64,000 nucleotides of DNA, taken from NCBI RefSeq assembly GCF_001458295.1, contig NZ_CYUD01000009.1, positions 1-64,000 on the forward strand. The letters are read 5' to 3'. This DNA comes from Ruegeria denitrificans. GTDB lineage: Bacteria > Pseudomonadota > Alphaproteobacteria > Rhodobacterales > Rhodobacteraceae. The notes under the pieces are model-generated. The model worked only from the letters and a program-made list of their open reading frames with translations. It was not told the origin of the DNA and did no database searches. Numbering within the stretch: the first letter of the stretch is position 1; each line of letters opens with the position of its first letter. Both the position numbers and the translations under genes were made by a program. Shown piece after piece: positions 7,844 to 16,488 of the stretch.

Positions 7844-8503
7844 ATGACGAAGATGAGAAACGATATCAAACATCACCTGACAGACGATCTGTTGATGGCC
7901 TACGCCGCGGGCAACCTGCCCGAAGCGTTCGACCTGATGGTCGCCACGCACCTGTCCCTGTGTGACCTCTGTCGTGCCCGGGCGGAAAGCTTTGATGCTG
8001 TGGGCGGATGCGTCCTGCAAGAACAGGACAGCCCGACCAGCATGAGCGAAGGGTCTTTGGCCGCAACCATGGCGCTGATCGCTAAGGGTGCCCCGTTTGC
8101 AAAACCCGCACGTCCGGGATGCGCGGTTCTGCCCGCGCCTCTGCAGGATTACGTGGGCGGCGATGTGAATGACATTAAATGGCGGTCTATCGGCATGGGC
8201 GTGAAACAGGCAATTCTGCCCACCACGCGCGAGGCCACCGCCCGTCTGCTGTTCATTCCTGCCGGCGCTGCGGTACCTGACCACAGCCATAACGGCATGG
8301 AGTTGACGATGGTGCTGCAAGGCGCGTTCTCGGATGAGGTCGACCAATTCGCGCGGGGCGACGTCGAGATCGCGGATGAAAGCCTGCACCACACGCCGAC
8401 CGCCGATATCTCAGAGGATTGCATCTGTCTGGCCGTCACCGACGCGCCCCTGAAGTTCACCAAGCTGATGCCACGACTGTTTCAGCCATTCTTACGCATC
8501 TGA
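7844..8503 (+). CDS. chrR: Anti-sigma factor ChrR (zinc, cupin domain)
   Basis: A 219-residue ChrR-family anti-sigma factor. The N-terminal zinc anti-sigma domain has His10/His11 and the H-x3-C-x2-C motif HLSLCDLC (His36, Cys40, Cys43). The C-terminal cupin domain has PDHSHNGMELTMVLQGAF with the metal-binding His/Glu pattern and a later LHHTP. ChrR holds RpoE inactive until singlet oxygen triggers its degradation, with the cupin domain needed for signal sensing. The rpoE stop and chrR start are one base apart, implying translational coupling. Met4 (7853) is an alternative start. Confidence 0.94.
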   Translation: MTKMRNDIKHHLTDDLLMAYAAGNLPEAFDLMVATHLSLCDLCRARAESFDAVGGCVLQEQDSPTSMSEGSLAATMALIAKGAPFAKPARPGCAVLPAPLQDYVGGDVNDIKWRSIGMGVKQAILPTTREATARLLFIPAGAAVPDHSHNGMELTMVLQGAFSDEVDQFARGDVEIADESLHHTPTADISEDCICLAVTDAPLKFTKLMPRLFQPFLRI

Positions 8504-8558
8504 AACGCTGGGGCCGTTTGTGCTACACTAACACTTTAGTTGGTTGGGAAGAGGTTTC

Positions 8559-8963
8559 ATGAAAAGTCATCTGATTATTGGTGGATTGATTGCTGGACTG
8601 GCCAGCGCAGCCTGGGCGCAGCGCACGGCAGAAGTGAAATTCGAACCCGGCAATTTTGGCGCGATGGTGAACGGGACGATCACAGGAAACGAGTATTTTG
8701 ACTACAAGCTGGGCGCGCAGGCGGGCCAGGAAATGTTCGCCGATCTCAAGGTCAGCGATACCAACGGCAATGGCGTGATTTACTTCAACATCTTGCCACC
8801 CGGCAGTGATGGCGTTGCGATCTACAACGGCTCGATTGATGGCAATACCGCCCGTATCGACCTGCCCGAAGACGGAGATTATACGATCCGCGTTTATCTG
8901 ATGGGCAATGATCGGGATACTGATAAGACGGTCGGCTACAATCTGGATCTGTCAATCCAGTAG
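8559..8963 (+). CDS. Small secreted protein, pre-peptidase-like beta-sandwich
   Basis: A 134-residue protein with a clear Sec signal peptide (MKSHLIIGGLIAGLASAAWAQ, cleavage after AWA). The mature part is beta-rich, with FDYKLGAQAGQEMFADLKVSD, a segment on the pattern of bacterial pre-peptidase C-terminal domains, and LPEDGDYTIRVYLMGND near the end. Similar proteins are often labelled DNA breaking-rejoining protein, a label this sequence does not support. ATG 8559 has gaagagg upstream. It follows chrR by 55 bases on the same strand but appears to be separately transcribed. Confidence 0.78.
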   Translation: MKSHLIIGGLIAGLASAAWAQRTAEVKFEPGNFGAMVNGTITGNEYFDYKLGAQAGQEMFADLKVSDTNGNGVIYFNILPPGSDGVAIYNGSIDGNTARIDLPEDGDYTIRVYLMGNDRDTDKTVGYNLDLSIQ

Positions 8964-8966
8964 GGC

Positions 8967-10196
8967 TCAGCCTTCGGATTTTCCCAACGGCACCACATTG
9001 GTGTGATCGTCCGGGGCAAGCTCTTCGAAATCGAAGTTATCCAACCGCTGCGCCCGGCGCCCGGCTTTTTCGGCGCTGATCTTGATCTCGGATATATCCT
9101 TGGCCGCCTGTCCGAAATGCCTGTCGAGATTACCGACCCTGTCGCCAAGCCGCTCAACATCCTTGTGCAGCAGGCCAAGTTCCTTGCGGATCGCGCCCGC
9201 CTGTTCACGCATTCGCGCGTCCTTCAAGATCGCACGCATCGTGTTCAACGTCGCCATGCAGGTGGTGGGGGAAACGATCCAAACACGCTTGCTGAAACTC
9301 TCTTGCACCAGTTCCGGGAACTTGGCGTGCAGCTCGGCATAGACCGCCTCGGACGGCAGGAACATCAGCGCACCATCTGCGGTTTCCCCATCCAGAATGT
9401 ACTTCTCAGCGATATCGTTGATGTGCTTGCGCACTGTGCTGCGGAACATCTGCACAGCCGCTTTCAGTTCGGCGTCGTTGGTCGAGCCAATTAACGCTTC
9501 ATAGGCTTCCAGCGGGAACTTGCTGTCGATCACAATCGGCCCCGGCGGGTTCGGCAGGTGAATCAGGCAATCCGCACGACGTCCGTTCGACAGGGTGGCC
9601 TGCAATTTGAAACTATCCGAAGGCAGCGCCTTGGAGACGATATCGTTCAGTTGAATTTCCCCAAATGCGCCACGTGTCTGTTTGTTTGACAGGATATCCT
9701 GCAACGACAACACATCGCCCGACAGTTTGGTGATGTTGTCCTGCGCCTTGTCGATGGCGGCCAGACGTTCCTGCAACTGCGTCAGCGAGGTCGCGGTCTG
9801 TTTCGACGACCCATGCAGCGATTCCTTCATTCGCTCTTGCATTTCGGCCAAAGCGCGGGCCGATTTCATCGCGTTGTCCGCCAGCCTGTCATTCATTTGC
9901 TGTTGCACCGAGGAAAGGCGGGATTCAACCGTCTGGATCACCTGAACCTGTGCATTAGCCTGCGTGTCCGAAACATGTTGCAAGCCACCGCGCAGTTGTT
10001 CCTGACCCTGCCCCAGCTGCTGCACGTGCTGGCCCAGATGCGCCATCTGTCGCGCCAGTGGTTCCGCCATTCGGGCGGAAAGGTTGGCCGCTCGCAAGGA
10101 CAGGAACAGCAGCAACAGGATCAATGCTACCACCCCACCTGCGATCAGCACCACAGGGTCGTTCAAAGCCATTTCTGTGCCAGCAATCTCGATCAT
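8967..10196 (-). CDS. rmuC: DNA recombination protein RmuC
   Basis: A 409-residue RmuC family protein. It has an N-terminal membrane anchor (about residues 13-32, VVLIAGGVVALILLLLF), a long coiled coil (about 40-165, rich in Gln, Glu and Leu), and the restriction-endonuclease-like RmuC domain (about 175-370) with QTRGAFGEIQL, VIDSKFPLEAYEAL and the later VWIVSPTTCMATLNTMRAI. RmuC is thought to limit inversions at short inverted repeats. It lies downstream of mutL on the same strand with a 52-base gap, so the two repair genes may be co-transcribed. Confidence 0.94.
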   Translation of the reverse strand: MIEIAGTEMALNDPVVLIAGGVVALILLLLFLSLRAANLSARMAEPLARQMAHLGQHVQQLGQGQEQLRGGLQHVSDTQANAQVQVIQTVESRLSSVQQQMNDRLADNAMKSARALAEMQERMKESLHGSSKQTATSLTQLQERLAAIDKAQDNITKLSGDVLSLQDILSNKQTRGAFGEIQLNDIVSKALPSDSFKLQATLSNGRRADCLIHLPNPPGPIVIDSKFPLEAYEALIGSTNDAELKAAVQMFRSTVRKHINDIAEKYILDGETADGALMFLPSEAVYAELHAKFPELVQESFSKRVWIVSPTTCMATLNTMRAILKDARMREQAGAIRKELGLLHKDVERLGDRVGNLDRHFGQAAKDISEIKISAEKAGRRAQRLDNFDFEELAPDDHTNVVPLGKSEG

Positions 10197-10248
10197 ATCG
10201 CCTCAGATGTTCTTGTTTTATTCTTCATAACCCGGTCAAGCGCCGGGA

Positions 10249-12111
10249 TCAACTGCGCCCGAACAGACGTTCGATGTCGCTTAGCTTCAGTTCCACATAG
10301 GTCGGTCGCCCGTGGTTGCATTGGCCGGAATGGGGCGTCGCCTCCATCTCGCGCAGCAGGGCGTTCATTTCCTCGGCCCGCATGCGCCGACCGGACCGGA
10401 CCGAACCATGACAGGCCACCCGGCTGAGGATCGCCTCGATCCGCGCCTGTACCGTCTGGCTTTCGCCCTGATCGGCCAGTTCATCCAGAATATCCAGGAT
10501 CATCGCGCGAGCATCGACCTTGCCCAGAATGGCAGGCGTTTCGCGCACAACGATGGCCCCACCGCCAAAAGGCTCCAACGTCAGCCCTAGGCGCGACAGG
10601 TCATACGCGACCGCCATAAGACGCGCGCAATCCCCTTCCGAAAGCTCAACGATTTCAGGGATCAGCAGCGCCTGCGCCGCGATGCCATTCTCGGCCATCT
10701 GGGTCTTCAGTTTTTCATAGACCAGGCGTTCATGCGCGGCGTGCTGGTCGACAATCACCATGCCATCGGCGGTCTGAGCGATAATGTAATTCTCGTGCAC
10801 CTGCCCGCGCGCCGCACCCAGGGGCAGGTCCTGCACCGGTGGCTCTTCCACCGTAGCCGGGGCCTCCATTAGGGCAGGCTCAACAATATTACCGCTATAG
10901 TCGCGCGAAAGTTCGGCAAACCCTGGTGCCTGCGCACGATAGGCCGCCTGCCGTGCTGCGGGCGAAGGGCGGTCCATCTGATACACCCGCGCCGGTGTAG
11001 GCTGCGCCGGTTCGGGCCGCATCGCGCCCAGTGTTGCATTCGCGACGGTGCTCGATGCCCGATGCCCTGCCTCGGCCAACGCGTGCCGTAGGGCCGAGAC
11101 GATCAGCCCGCGCACCACTCCGGGATCACGGAACCGGACCTCGGATTTGGCGGGGTGAACATTCACATCCACCAGCGTTGGATCACAGTCGATAAACAGC
11201 GCCGCCGCCGGATGCCGGTCACGGCTGAGGAAATCGAAATAGGCCGCCCGCAGCGCGCCGGTCAGCATCTTGTCTCGCACGGGTCGACCATTGACAAACA
11301 GATACTGCGCCACCGCAGCGCCGCGCGAATAGGTCGGCAAGGCGGCATAGCCATACAACCGAATGCCCTCTCGCGTGGCGTCGATCTGCAACGCGTTTTC
11401 CGCGAATTCACGCCCGATCACACGGGCCAGACGGGCGTGCAGCGCGTCGAACAGATCGCCATTTTCGCGGTCGGCTCGGAAGGTTACGCGCCCCTCACCC
11501 CCGCCTGAGACGTCGCGTAGGGTAAAGGTGATGGCGGGTTCGGCCATAGCGAGCCGTTTGACCGTGTCGGTGATCGCCTGTGCTTCGGCCCGATCGGTGC
11601 GCATGAATTTCAGCCGAGCGGGCGTGGCAAAGAACAGGTCGCGCAGTTCCACCACCGTGCCCACACGCAGGGCGGCGGGTTTCACCGCCTCCATCTTGCC
11701 GCCCGATACGTAGACCTGCGCCGCTTCGGCCTCCGGCATCCGGCTGGTGATGGTCAGTCGCCCGACCGCGCCCAGCGACGGCAGCGCCTCACCCCGAAAA
11801 CCAAACGTGTGAATGTTCAGCAGATCCGACCCGTCGATCTTTGATGTCGCATGGCGCGACAGGGCCAGCGGCAAATCCCCTGCCGAAATCCCGCATCCAT
11901 CGTCCGTGACGCGAATCAACGTCTTGCCGCCGTCAGCGATGTCGATGGCAATCCGGGTCGACCCGGCGTCGATGGCATTTTCCACCAGTTCCTTGACGGC
12001 CGAGGCCGGTCGTTCCACCACCTCACCCGCAGCAATGCGGTTGATTGCAGCATCGTCAAGCTGACGGATTACGGGGCGGTTTTCGCTGATATTGAGGTTT
12101 GCCTGCACCAT
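10249..12111 (-). CDS. mutL: DNA mismatch repair protein MutL
   Basis: A MutL of about 620 residues. The GHKL ATPase motifs are clear: [21 protein letters not shown] (the catalytic Glu and Asn), then [17 protein letters not shown] and [12 protein letters not shown]. The linker is Pro/Ala-rich (about 360-410), and the C-terminal dimerisation domain contains [21 protein letters not shown] and ends with [13 protein letters not shown]. Bacterial MutL couples MutS mismatch recognition to strand removal. I start it at ATG 12111 (MVQANLNIS); an upstream ATG at 12138 adds nine residues not typical of the family. Confidence 0.95.
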   Translation of the reverse strand: MVQANLNISENRPVIRQLDDAAINRIAAGEVVERPASAVKELVENAIDAGSTRIAIDIADGGKTLIRVTDDGCGISAGDLPLALSRHATSKIDGSDLLNIHTFGFRGEALPSLGAVGRLTITSRMPEAEAAQVYVSGGKMEAVKPAALRVGTVVELRDLFFATPARLKFMRTDRAEAQAITDTVKRLAMAEPAITFTLRDVSGGGEGRVTFRADRENGDLFDALHARLARVIGREFAENALQIDATREGIRLYGYAALPTYSRGAAVAQYLFVNGRPVRDKMLTGALRAAYFDFLSRDRHPAAALFIDCDPTLVDVNVHPAKSEVRFRDPGVVRGLIVSALRHALAEAGHRASSTVANATLGAMRPEPAQPTPARVYQMDRPSPAARQAAYRAQAPGFAELSRDYSGNIVEPALMEAPATVEEPPVQDLPLGAARGQVHENYIIAQTADGMVIVDQHAAHERLVYEKLKTQMAENGIAAQALLIPEIVELSEGDCARLMAVAYDLSRLGLTLEPFGGGAIVVRETPAILGKVDARAMILDILDELADQGESQTVQARIEAILSRVACHGSVRSGRRMRAEEMNALLREMEATPHSGQCNHGRPTYVELKLSDIERLFGRS

Positions 12112-12183
12112 ACTACCAGACCTAGCATACGCGCGCACGATTCTGCCACTGATTTGGCAGCCCTATTTTTAGGAGGGAGGGGG

Positions 12184-12247
12184 CGTTCGAACAATCGTGC
12201 CGCGCCGATGTCAACAGACGGCAAAGTTGGTCACGATTGTCCGAACG
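12184..12247. repeat. 16-bp near-perfect inverted repeat upstream of mutL
   Basis: CGTTCGAACAATCGTG (12184-12199) and CACGATTGTCCGAACG (12232-12247) are inverted copies differing at one position, separated by 32 bases. They lie in the 283-base gap between mutL (leftward) and the end of the metal ABC operon. No T tract follows, so it is not an evident terminator. It could be an operator pair or the trace of a small mobile element. The remainder of this gap shows nothing else recognisable. Confidence 0.55.
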
Positions 12248-12394
12248 ATCCAAGTGAGTGGTGGTCATTCAGAAATTTATTGCGGGGGAACTAACACGAA
12301 ATGCCGCGTAACAATCATTAACTCTGCCCATACCGGGCGTCTGGGCGAATTTCAGCCGACATCTTGCATCCGCCAACAGCGGGAAAATGCCATG

Positions 12395-13324
12395 TCAAGT
12401 GGCTTGGGGGGCTCCGGCGCGGGTGCGACATGGACCCCACAACGCGGCGCAGGCCAGGATCAGACCGGACATGGTCGCGATCATGCCCGCCGCGCTGACA
12501 GCATCTGCTCCGCCCACCCAAAGTGGCCCATATCCCGCCAGCACATAGCCGGAAATTGCGGACACGCTAGCGAAAATGACGCTCCAGGTGATCTGGGTTT
12601 CCAGCCGATTGGTCATCATCCGCGCCGCCGCCGGGGGGCAGATGAACATGGCGATCACGATGATCGAGCCCACTGCGTCAAACGCGGCCACGGCCGAGAT
12701 TGCGGCCACGATCACCAAAGCCATGCCCAGCGCACCGGTGCGAATACCGATAGTGCGGGCGAAGCCTTCGTCAAAGGTCGAGATTTTCAGAGGGCGCCAG
12801 AACAGCCAGATGAACAAGATCACCCCAACCAGTGTCAGCGCAATCCGAGGCAGTTCCGGTGGCAACCCGGCCAAGGCTGTCAGCTCCAGCAGCGACGACC
12901 AGCCCACGGCGTCCAGCCAGATCAGGCTTTCCAGATTGCCATACAGCGCATGTTCCACGTCCAGATGCACGGTCGAGGTGTCGGTCTGTTCCAACAACAG
13001 CACACCGCCTGCGAACATGGTGGTAAACACCACGCCCATAGCAGCGCCCGGTTCGATCTGACCCAGCCGCCGGATCGCCTCGATCATCACGACAGCGACT
13101 ATCGCAGCACCTGCCGCGCCCAACATCATGGGCCAGGTCGAAATCGCTCCGGTCAGCAGAAAGGCCACCACGATGCCGGGTAGTACCACGTGGCTGATTG
13201 CATCCCCGATCAGGGCCTGTTTGCGCAACACCAGGAAATTTCCCGGCAAGGCACATGCGACGGCGGCGAAAATCCCGATCAATAACGGCGTCAGGGAAAG
13301 GGGGACAAACTCTTCACCGTTCAT
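12395..13324 (-). CDS. Mn/Zn ABC transporter permease (SitD-like)
   Basis: A 309-residue integral membrane protein of the ABC-3 permease family with eight or nine hydrophobic segments. Diagnostic motifs are FLVLRKQALIGDAISHVVLPGIV near the start and the late AFDAVGSIIVIAMFICPPAAARM. It is the last gene of a four-gene leftward operon (binding protein, ATPase, permease, permease), and its start overlaps the end of the upstream permease by four bases. Two different permeases per operon point to the SitABCD/MntABCD type, importing manganese and perhaps iron, rather than a ZnuABC zinc system. Confidence 0.9.
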   Translation of the reverse strand: MNGEEFVPLSLTPLLIGIFAAVACALPGNFLVLRKQALIGDAISHVVLPGIVVAFLLTGAISTWPMMLGAAGAAIVAVVMIEAIRRLGQIEPGAAMGVVFTTMFAGGVLLLEQTDTSTVHLDVEHALYGNLESLIWLDAVGWSSLLELTALAGLPPELPRIALTLVGVILFIWLFWRPLKISTFDEGFARTIGIRTGALGMALVIVAAISAVAAFDAVGSIIVIAMFICPPAAARMMTNRLETQITWSVIFASVSAISGYVLAGYGPLWVGGADAVSAAGMIATMSGLILACAALWGPCRTRAGAPQAT

Positions 13325-14526
13325 GGCCGGATCTCCTGTGGACCGCCGATCAGACGGTCGATTTCCGCGATCTGATCGCGGGTCAGCACCGTTTCGATAT
13401 CGCGCAGCCCGTCATAGAGCGCCGCCGTCGCCTCGTGCGCCTGGTCCGCGCGCACGAATTCCCACCGTTTTTCGTCGCGCAATGCCTTGGCAGCGCGGGC
13501 CTTGCCTGCCTCTGTGGCAACGCCGTCGGCGCGGGCTAATCCGGCACGTTTCAGCAGGCGCAGAGTTAACGGTTCATAGATTTTCTGACCTTGCGCCAAT
13601 GCCAGCAAACCTTGTCGGATATGTACTCGGCGCTGGAATTTCAGATGTTGCAACACCGCCGCCAGAACACCCCGAACCGGTGCAAACAGAAGGGACAATG
13701 CGAAAAATCCAAAGCTGACCAGCACGATGATCGGACCGGTCGGCAGGTTCGGGGCCGAGGCCGACAGAGCCGCGCCCAGATACCCGGCCAGGCCACCCGT
13801 CAGACCGGCCAGCAGGACAACCCGATCCGAACGGTCAGTCCAGAACCGCGCGGTCACAGGGGGGATGATCAGCAACGCCACGATCAGGATCAGCCCGACG
13901 ATCTTCAGGCCGACAACAGTGACGGCCATCACCAATCCCATCATCGCCAGGTCGATCCGATGCACCGGAAGCCCGCGCGCCGCGGCATATTCCGGGTCAA
14001 AGGCCACCATGGTCATCGGACGGCGAATGATCATTACCAGAACAAGCGTTGCCGCCCCACCAATTGCAATGATCAGGGCATCCGCCCACAGCATTCCAGC
14101 CGTGGAGCCCAGCAAGAACCCCTCAAGCCCCGCCTGACGACCGACACCCATGGTCTGAATCACGGTCAGCAGAACGATGCCAAAACCAAAGAACACGGAC
14201 AGAACCGCGCCGATGGCTGCATCTTCGGCCAGCCGCGTGCGCCGGGTCAGCCAATTCATGCAAAGCAGGCCGATCCAAGCTGAGATCGCCGATCCGGCCA
14301 GCAGACCGATCAGATTGCGCCCATCCCCGCCAAAGGCAACCAGTGCCATAAAGGCCAGGCACACGCCCGGCAGGGTCGCATGGCTAATCGCATCGCTGAC
14401 CAGCGCGCGTTTTCGCAGAAACAGAAAGGTGCCGGTCACCCCGGCGGATACGCCCAGCAAGGTCGCACCAATAGCGACCAGCGTGGCATTATAGCCAAGC
14501 TGCAGGCTCAGAGCATCCCAAAGCAT
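13321..14526 (-). CDS. Mn/Zn ABC transporter permease with C-terminal winged-helix-like extension (SitC-like)
   Basis: A 401-residue protein. The first 285 or so residues are an ABC-3 family permease (FLFLRKRALVSDAISHATLPGV; VGLKIVGLILIVALLIIPPVTARF). The last 110 residues are soluble and predicted helical, with LTLRLLKRAGLARADGVATEAG and a later YDGLRDIETVL, resembling the winged-helix part of DtxR-type metal-responsive repressors. This fusion is known in some metal permeases and may regulate transport or sense cytoplasmic metal. It overlaps the next permease gene by four bases and lies 3 bases after the ATPase gene. Confidence 0.88.
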   Translation of the reverse strand: MLWDALSLQLGYNATLVAIGATLLGVSAGVTGTFLFLRKRALVSDAISHATLPGVCLAFMALVAFGGDGRNLIGLLAGSAISAWIGLLCMNWLTRRTRLAEDAAIGAVLSVFFGFGIVLLTVIQTMGVGRQAGLEGFLLGSTAGMLWADALIIAIGGAATLVLVMIIRRPMTMVAFDPEYAAARGLPVHRIDLAMMGLVMAVTVVGLKIVGLILIVALLIIPPVTARFWTDRSDRVVLLAGLTGGLAGYLGAALSASAPNLPTGPIIVLVSFGFFALSLLFAPVRGVLAAVLQHLKFQRRVHIRQGLLALAQGQKIYEPLTLRLLKRAGLARADGVATEAGKARAAKALRDEKRWEFVRADQAHEATAALYDGLRDIETVLTRDQIAEIDRLIGGPQEIRP

Positions 14527-14529
14527 GAT

Positions 14530-15336
14530 TTACCCCAGCGCGCGTGAAATCTGGTCGATCTGGGCGGTGGCCAAACGACCCCCATAGGCCGATTGCAGCG
14601 TTTCGGCTGTGAAGGCTTCGGCCACTGTTCCCTCGGCCACCTTGCGGGTGTTGATCAGGAAGACGTGGTCGAAATAGTCGGTGACAGTTGCCAGATCGTG
14701 ATGCACGACAACGACGGTCTTGCCCGCCTCTTTCAACGATTTCAGAACCGCGATGATGGCCTTTTCCGTGGCCGCATCGACCCCGGCAAAGGGTTCGTCC
14801 AGCAAATAAAGATCAGCCTCTTGCGCCAGAGCACGGGCCAGAAACACCCGTTGCTGCTGCCCGCCCGAAAGCTGGCCAATCTGACGATCCGCGAAATCGC
14901 GCATACCGACGCGGTTCAGACAATCCATGGCGCGCGACATATGACGAACACGAATGCGGCCCAACAGGCCTAACTGCCGCGACAGACCCATCAGCGCCAC
15001 GTCGATCACGCGAGTCGGGAAATCCCAATCCACACTGGCGCGCTGTGGTACATAGGCGATGCGGGCACGTTGTTGCTCCAGCGGTTTACCATACACAGTG
15101 ACCTGCCCGGATAAAGGCGACAAGATCCCCAATGCAGCCTTGAGCAGAGTCGATTTCCCCGCGCCATTAGGTCCGATGATCGCCGTCATACCACCGGGCT
15201 GCACGGTCATATCCACCGAGAACACAGCAGGTTTCTGCCCGTAGGAAACGGTCAACCCCCGAATAGCCAGGGGGCTATCGTCCAAGTTGCTGTCAGCAAT
15301 CGAAACACCCTGATCTGCGGCCAGTTCCAGCATCAT
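14530..15336 (-). CDS. Mn/Zn ABC transporter ATP-binding protein (SitB-like)
   Basis: A 268-residue ABC ATPase. Walker A is GPNGAGKST (about residue 55), the signature is LSGGQQQRVFLARAL, Walker B is DLYLLDEPFAGVD, and the switch His lies in VVVHHDLATV. The AYVPQRASVDWDFPTRVIDV stretch around the Q loop is typical of the manganese/zinc/iron chelate group. It powers uptake through the two permeases encoded downstream. Its ATG directly follows the stop of the binding-protein gene, so the four genes form one tightly packed operon. Confidence 0.94.
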   Translation of the reverse strand: MMLELAADQGVSIADSNLDDSPLAIRGLTVSYGQKPAVFSVDMTVQPGGMTAIIGPNGAGKSTLLKAALGILSPLSGQVTVYGKPLEQQRARIAYVPQRASVDWDFPTRVIDVALMGLSRQLGLLGRIRVRHMSRAMDCLNRVGMRDFADRQIGQLSGGQQQRVFLARALAQEADLYLLDEPFAGVDAATEKAIIAVLKSLKEAGKTVVVVHHDLATVTDYFDHVFLINTRKVAEGTVAEAFTAETLQSAYGGRLATAQIDQISRALG

Positions 15337-16290
15337 TCAAAACCCCGCCGACAGTTTGCCGTTCATGCCGCGATCAGGAACATCTGCCCCCAGTGCACCG
15401 GCAATTACGGTGATGTTATGATCCAGCATGCCGACATAGGTGCCCTCATACGTACCGGGTTCGCCCATAGCGTCGGAATACAACTCTCCACCCACGCCTA
15501 CGTCATGACCCTTGGCTGCGGCCCCCTCGATCAGCGCGCGCATCGACCGGTCAGAGACCGAGCTTTCCACGAAAACCGCTGTCAGCTGCTGATCGACCAG
15601 CGTATCCACCAGCTCTCCGATCCGGTTCAATCCGGCCTCGGACTGGGTCGAGATGCCCTGAATGCCCATCACGTCATATCCGTATGCCGCGCCGAAATAG
15701 CCAAAGGCGTCATGCGCGGTGACCAATACGCGGTTGTTTTCGGGTACCGCCGCCAGCGCCTGATCGGCGTAAGCGGTCAGCGCATCAAGCTCGGCCAGAT
15801 GGATCTGCGCATTGGCGGCAAAGACATCCGCGGCTTCGGGGCGCGCGGCGGTCAGGGCCTCTTGCACTTCAACCACCACATCGCGCCACAGGGCCGGGCT
15901 CATCCATACATGCGGGTCGTATTTGTCAGCATAATCGTCATGCGCGCGCAGCTTGGACTTGTCGACACCCTCAGCCACGGCCACCACGGTACGCTTGCGG
16001 CCGAGGTCGTGGAAAAAGCCCTCCATCTGCGCTTCCAGATACAGGCCATGCCAAAGGATCAGATCCGCACGGGTCATCGCAACGATATCGCTGCGAGTCT
16101 GGCGATAGGCGTGCGGATCGACGCCGGGGCCCATCAGGCCCTTCACCTCGACCTGATCCCCCCCCACCTGACGCGCGGCGTCAGCAATCATACCGGTGGT
16201 TGCAACCACTTTCAGTGGAGTCTCGGCCCAGGCCGTCAGTGGCAAAGCAGCCGCGAAAGTCAGCGCTGCGAGAAAGCTGCGACGAATCAT
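15337..16290 (-). CDS. Metal ABC transporter substrate-binding protein (SitA-like, cluster A-I)
   Basis: A 317-residue periplasmic binding protein with a Sec signal peptide (MIRRSFLAALTFAAALPLTAWA). Metal ligands typical of the A-I cluster are visible: His in GPGVDPHAYRQT, His in DPHVWMSPALW, Glu in FVESSVSDRSM and Asp near GVGGELYSDAMG. The lack of a long His-rich loop favours manganese over zinc. I start it at ATG 16290, where the signal peptide begins; the longer frame to 16419 runs through the operator region. Its promoter region holds two inverted repeats (16328-16374). Confidence 0.92.
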   Translation of the reverse strand: MIRRSFLAALTFAAALPLTAWAETPLKVVATTGMIADAARQVGGDQVEVKGLMGPGVDPHAYRQTRSDIVAMTRADLILWHGLYLEAQMEGFFHDLGRKRTVVAVAEGVDKSKLRAHDDYADKYDPHVWMSPALWRDVVVEVQEALTAARPEAADVFAANAQIHLAELDALTAYADQALAAVPENNRVLVTAHDAFGYFGAAYGYDVMGIQGISTQSEAGLNRIGELVDTLVDQQLTAVFVESSVSDRSMRALIEGAAAKGHDVGVGGELYSDAMGEPGTYEGTYVGMLDHNITVIAGALGADVPDRGMNGKLSAGF

Positions 16291-16327
16291 GTCAGATCCC
16301 GATTTGGTTTCCAGTTGAGGATAAATA

Positions 16328-16374
16328 TGCGAACCATTCGCAACTAAGTCAATGCTATTGCGAATTACTCGCAA
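16328..16374. promoter_or_regulatory. Two Fur-family-like operators upstream of the metal ABC operon
   Basis: TGCGAACCATTCGCA (16328-16342; perfect 6-3-6 repeat) and TTGCGAATTACTCGCAA (16358-16374; perfect 6-5-6 repeat) have centres about 31 bases apart, near three helical turns. They lie 38-84 bases before the binding-protein start. The TGCRAAT/ATTYGCA character resembles Mur (manganese-sensing Fur) boxes of alphaproteobacteria; Zur is the main alternative. They also lie upstream of the divergent deoC. Confidence 0.65.
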
Positions 16375-16488
16375 GAAAATGCCTAATTTGTCCATTTGGT
16401 CAAAAAACTTTTGGATCACCCCTTGCTATGCCTTCCCTTTACGCGTCGCCCGTGCGATTTTGGCGCAAACCTCCCAAAGGACGTGACT

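Noticed and set aside
12197-14283. Long plus-strand frames opposite the metal permeases
   Set aside because: Antisense to integral membrane proteins, very rich in Gln/His/Arg, no family match.
15418-16347. Long open frame opposite the metal-binding protein gene (309 codons)
   Set aside because: It lies fully antisense to a clear signal-peptide protein and has no family resemblance; long antisense frames are expected in G+C-rich DNA.
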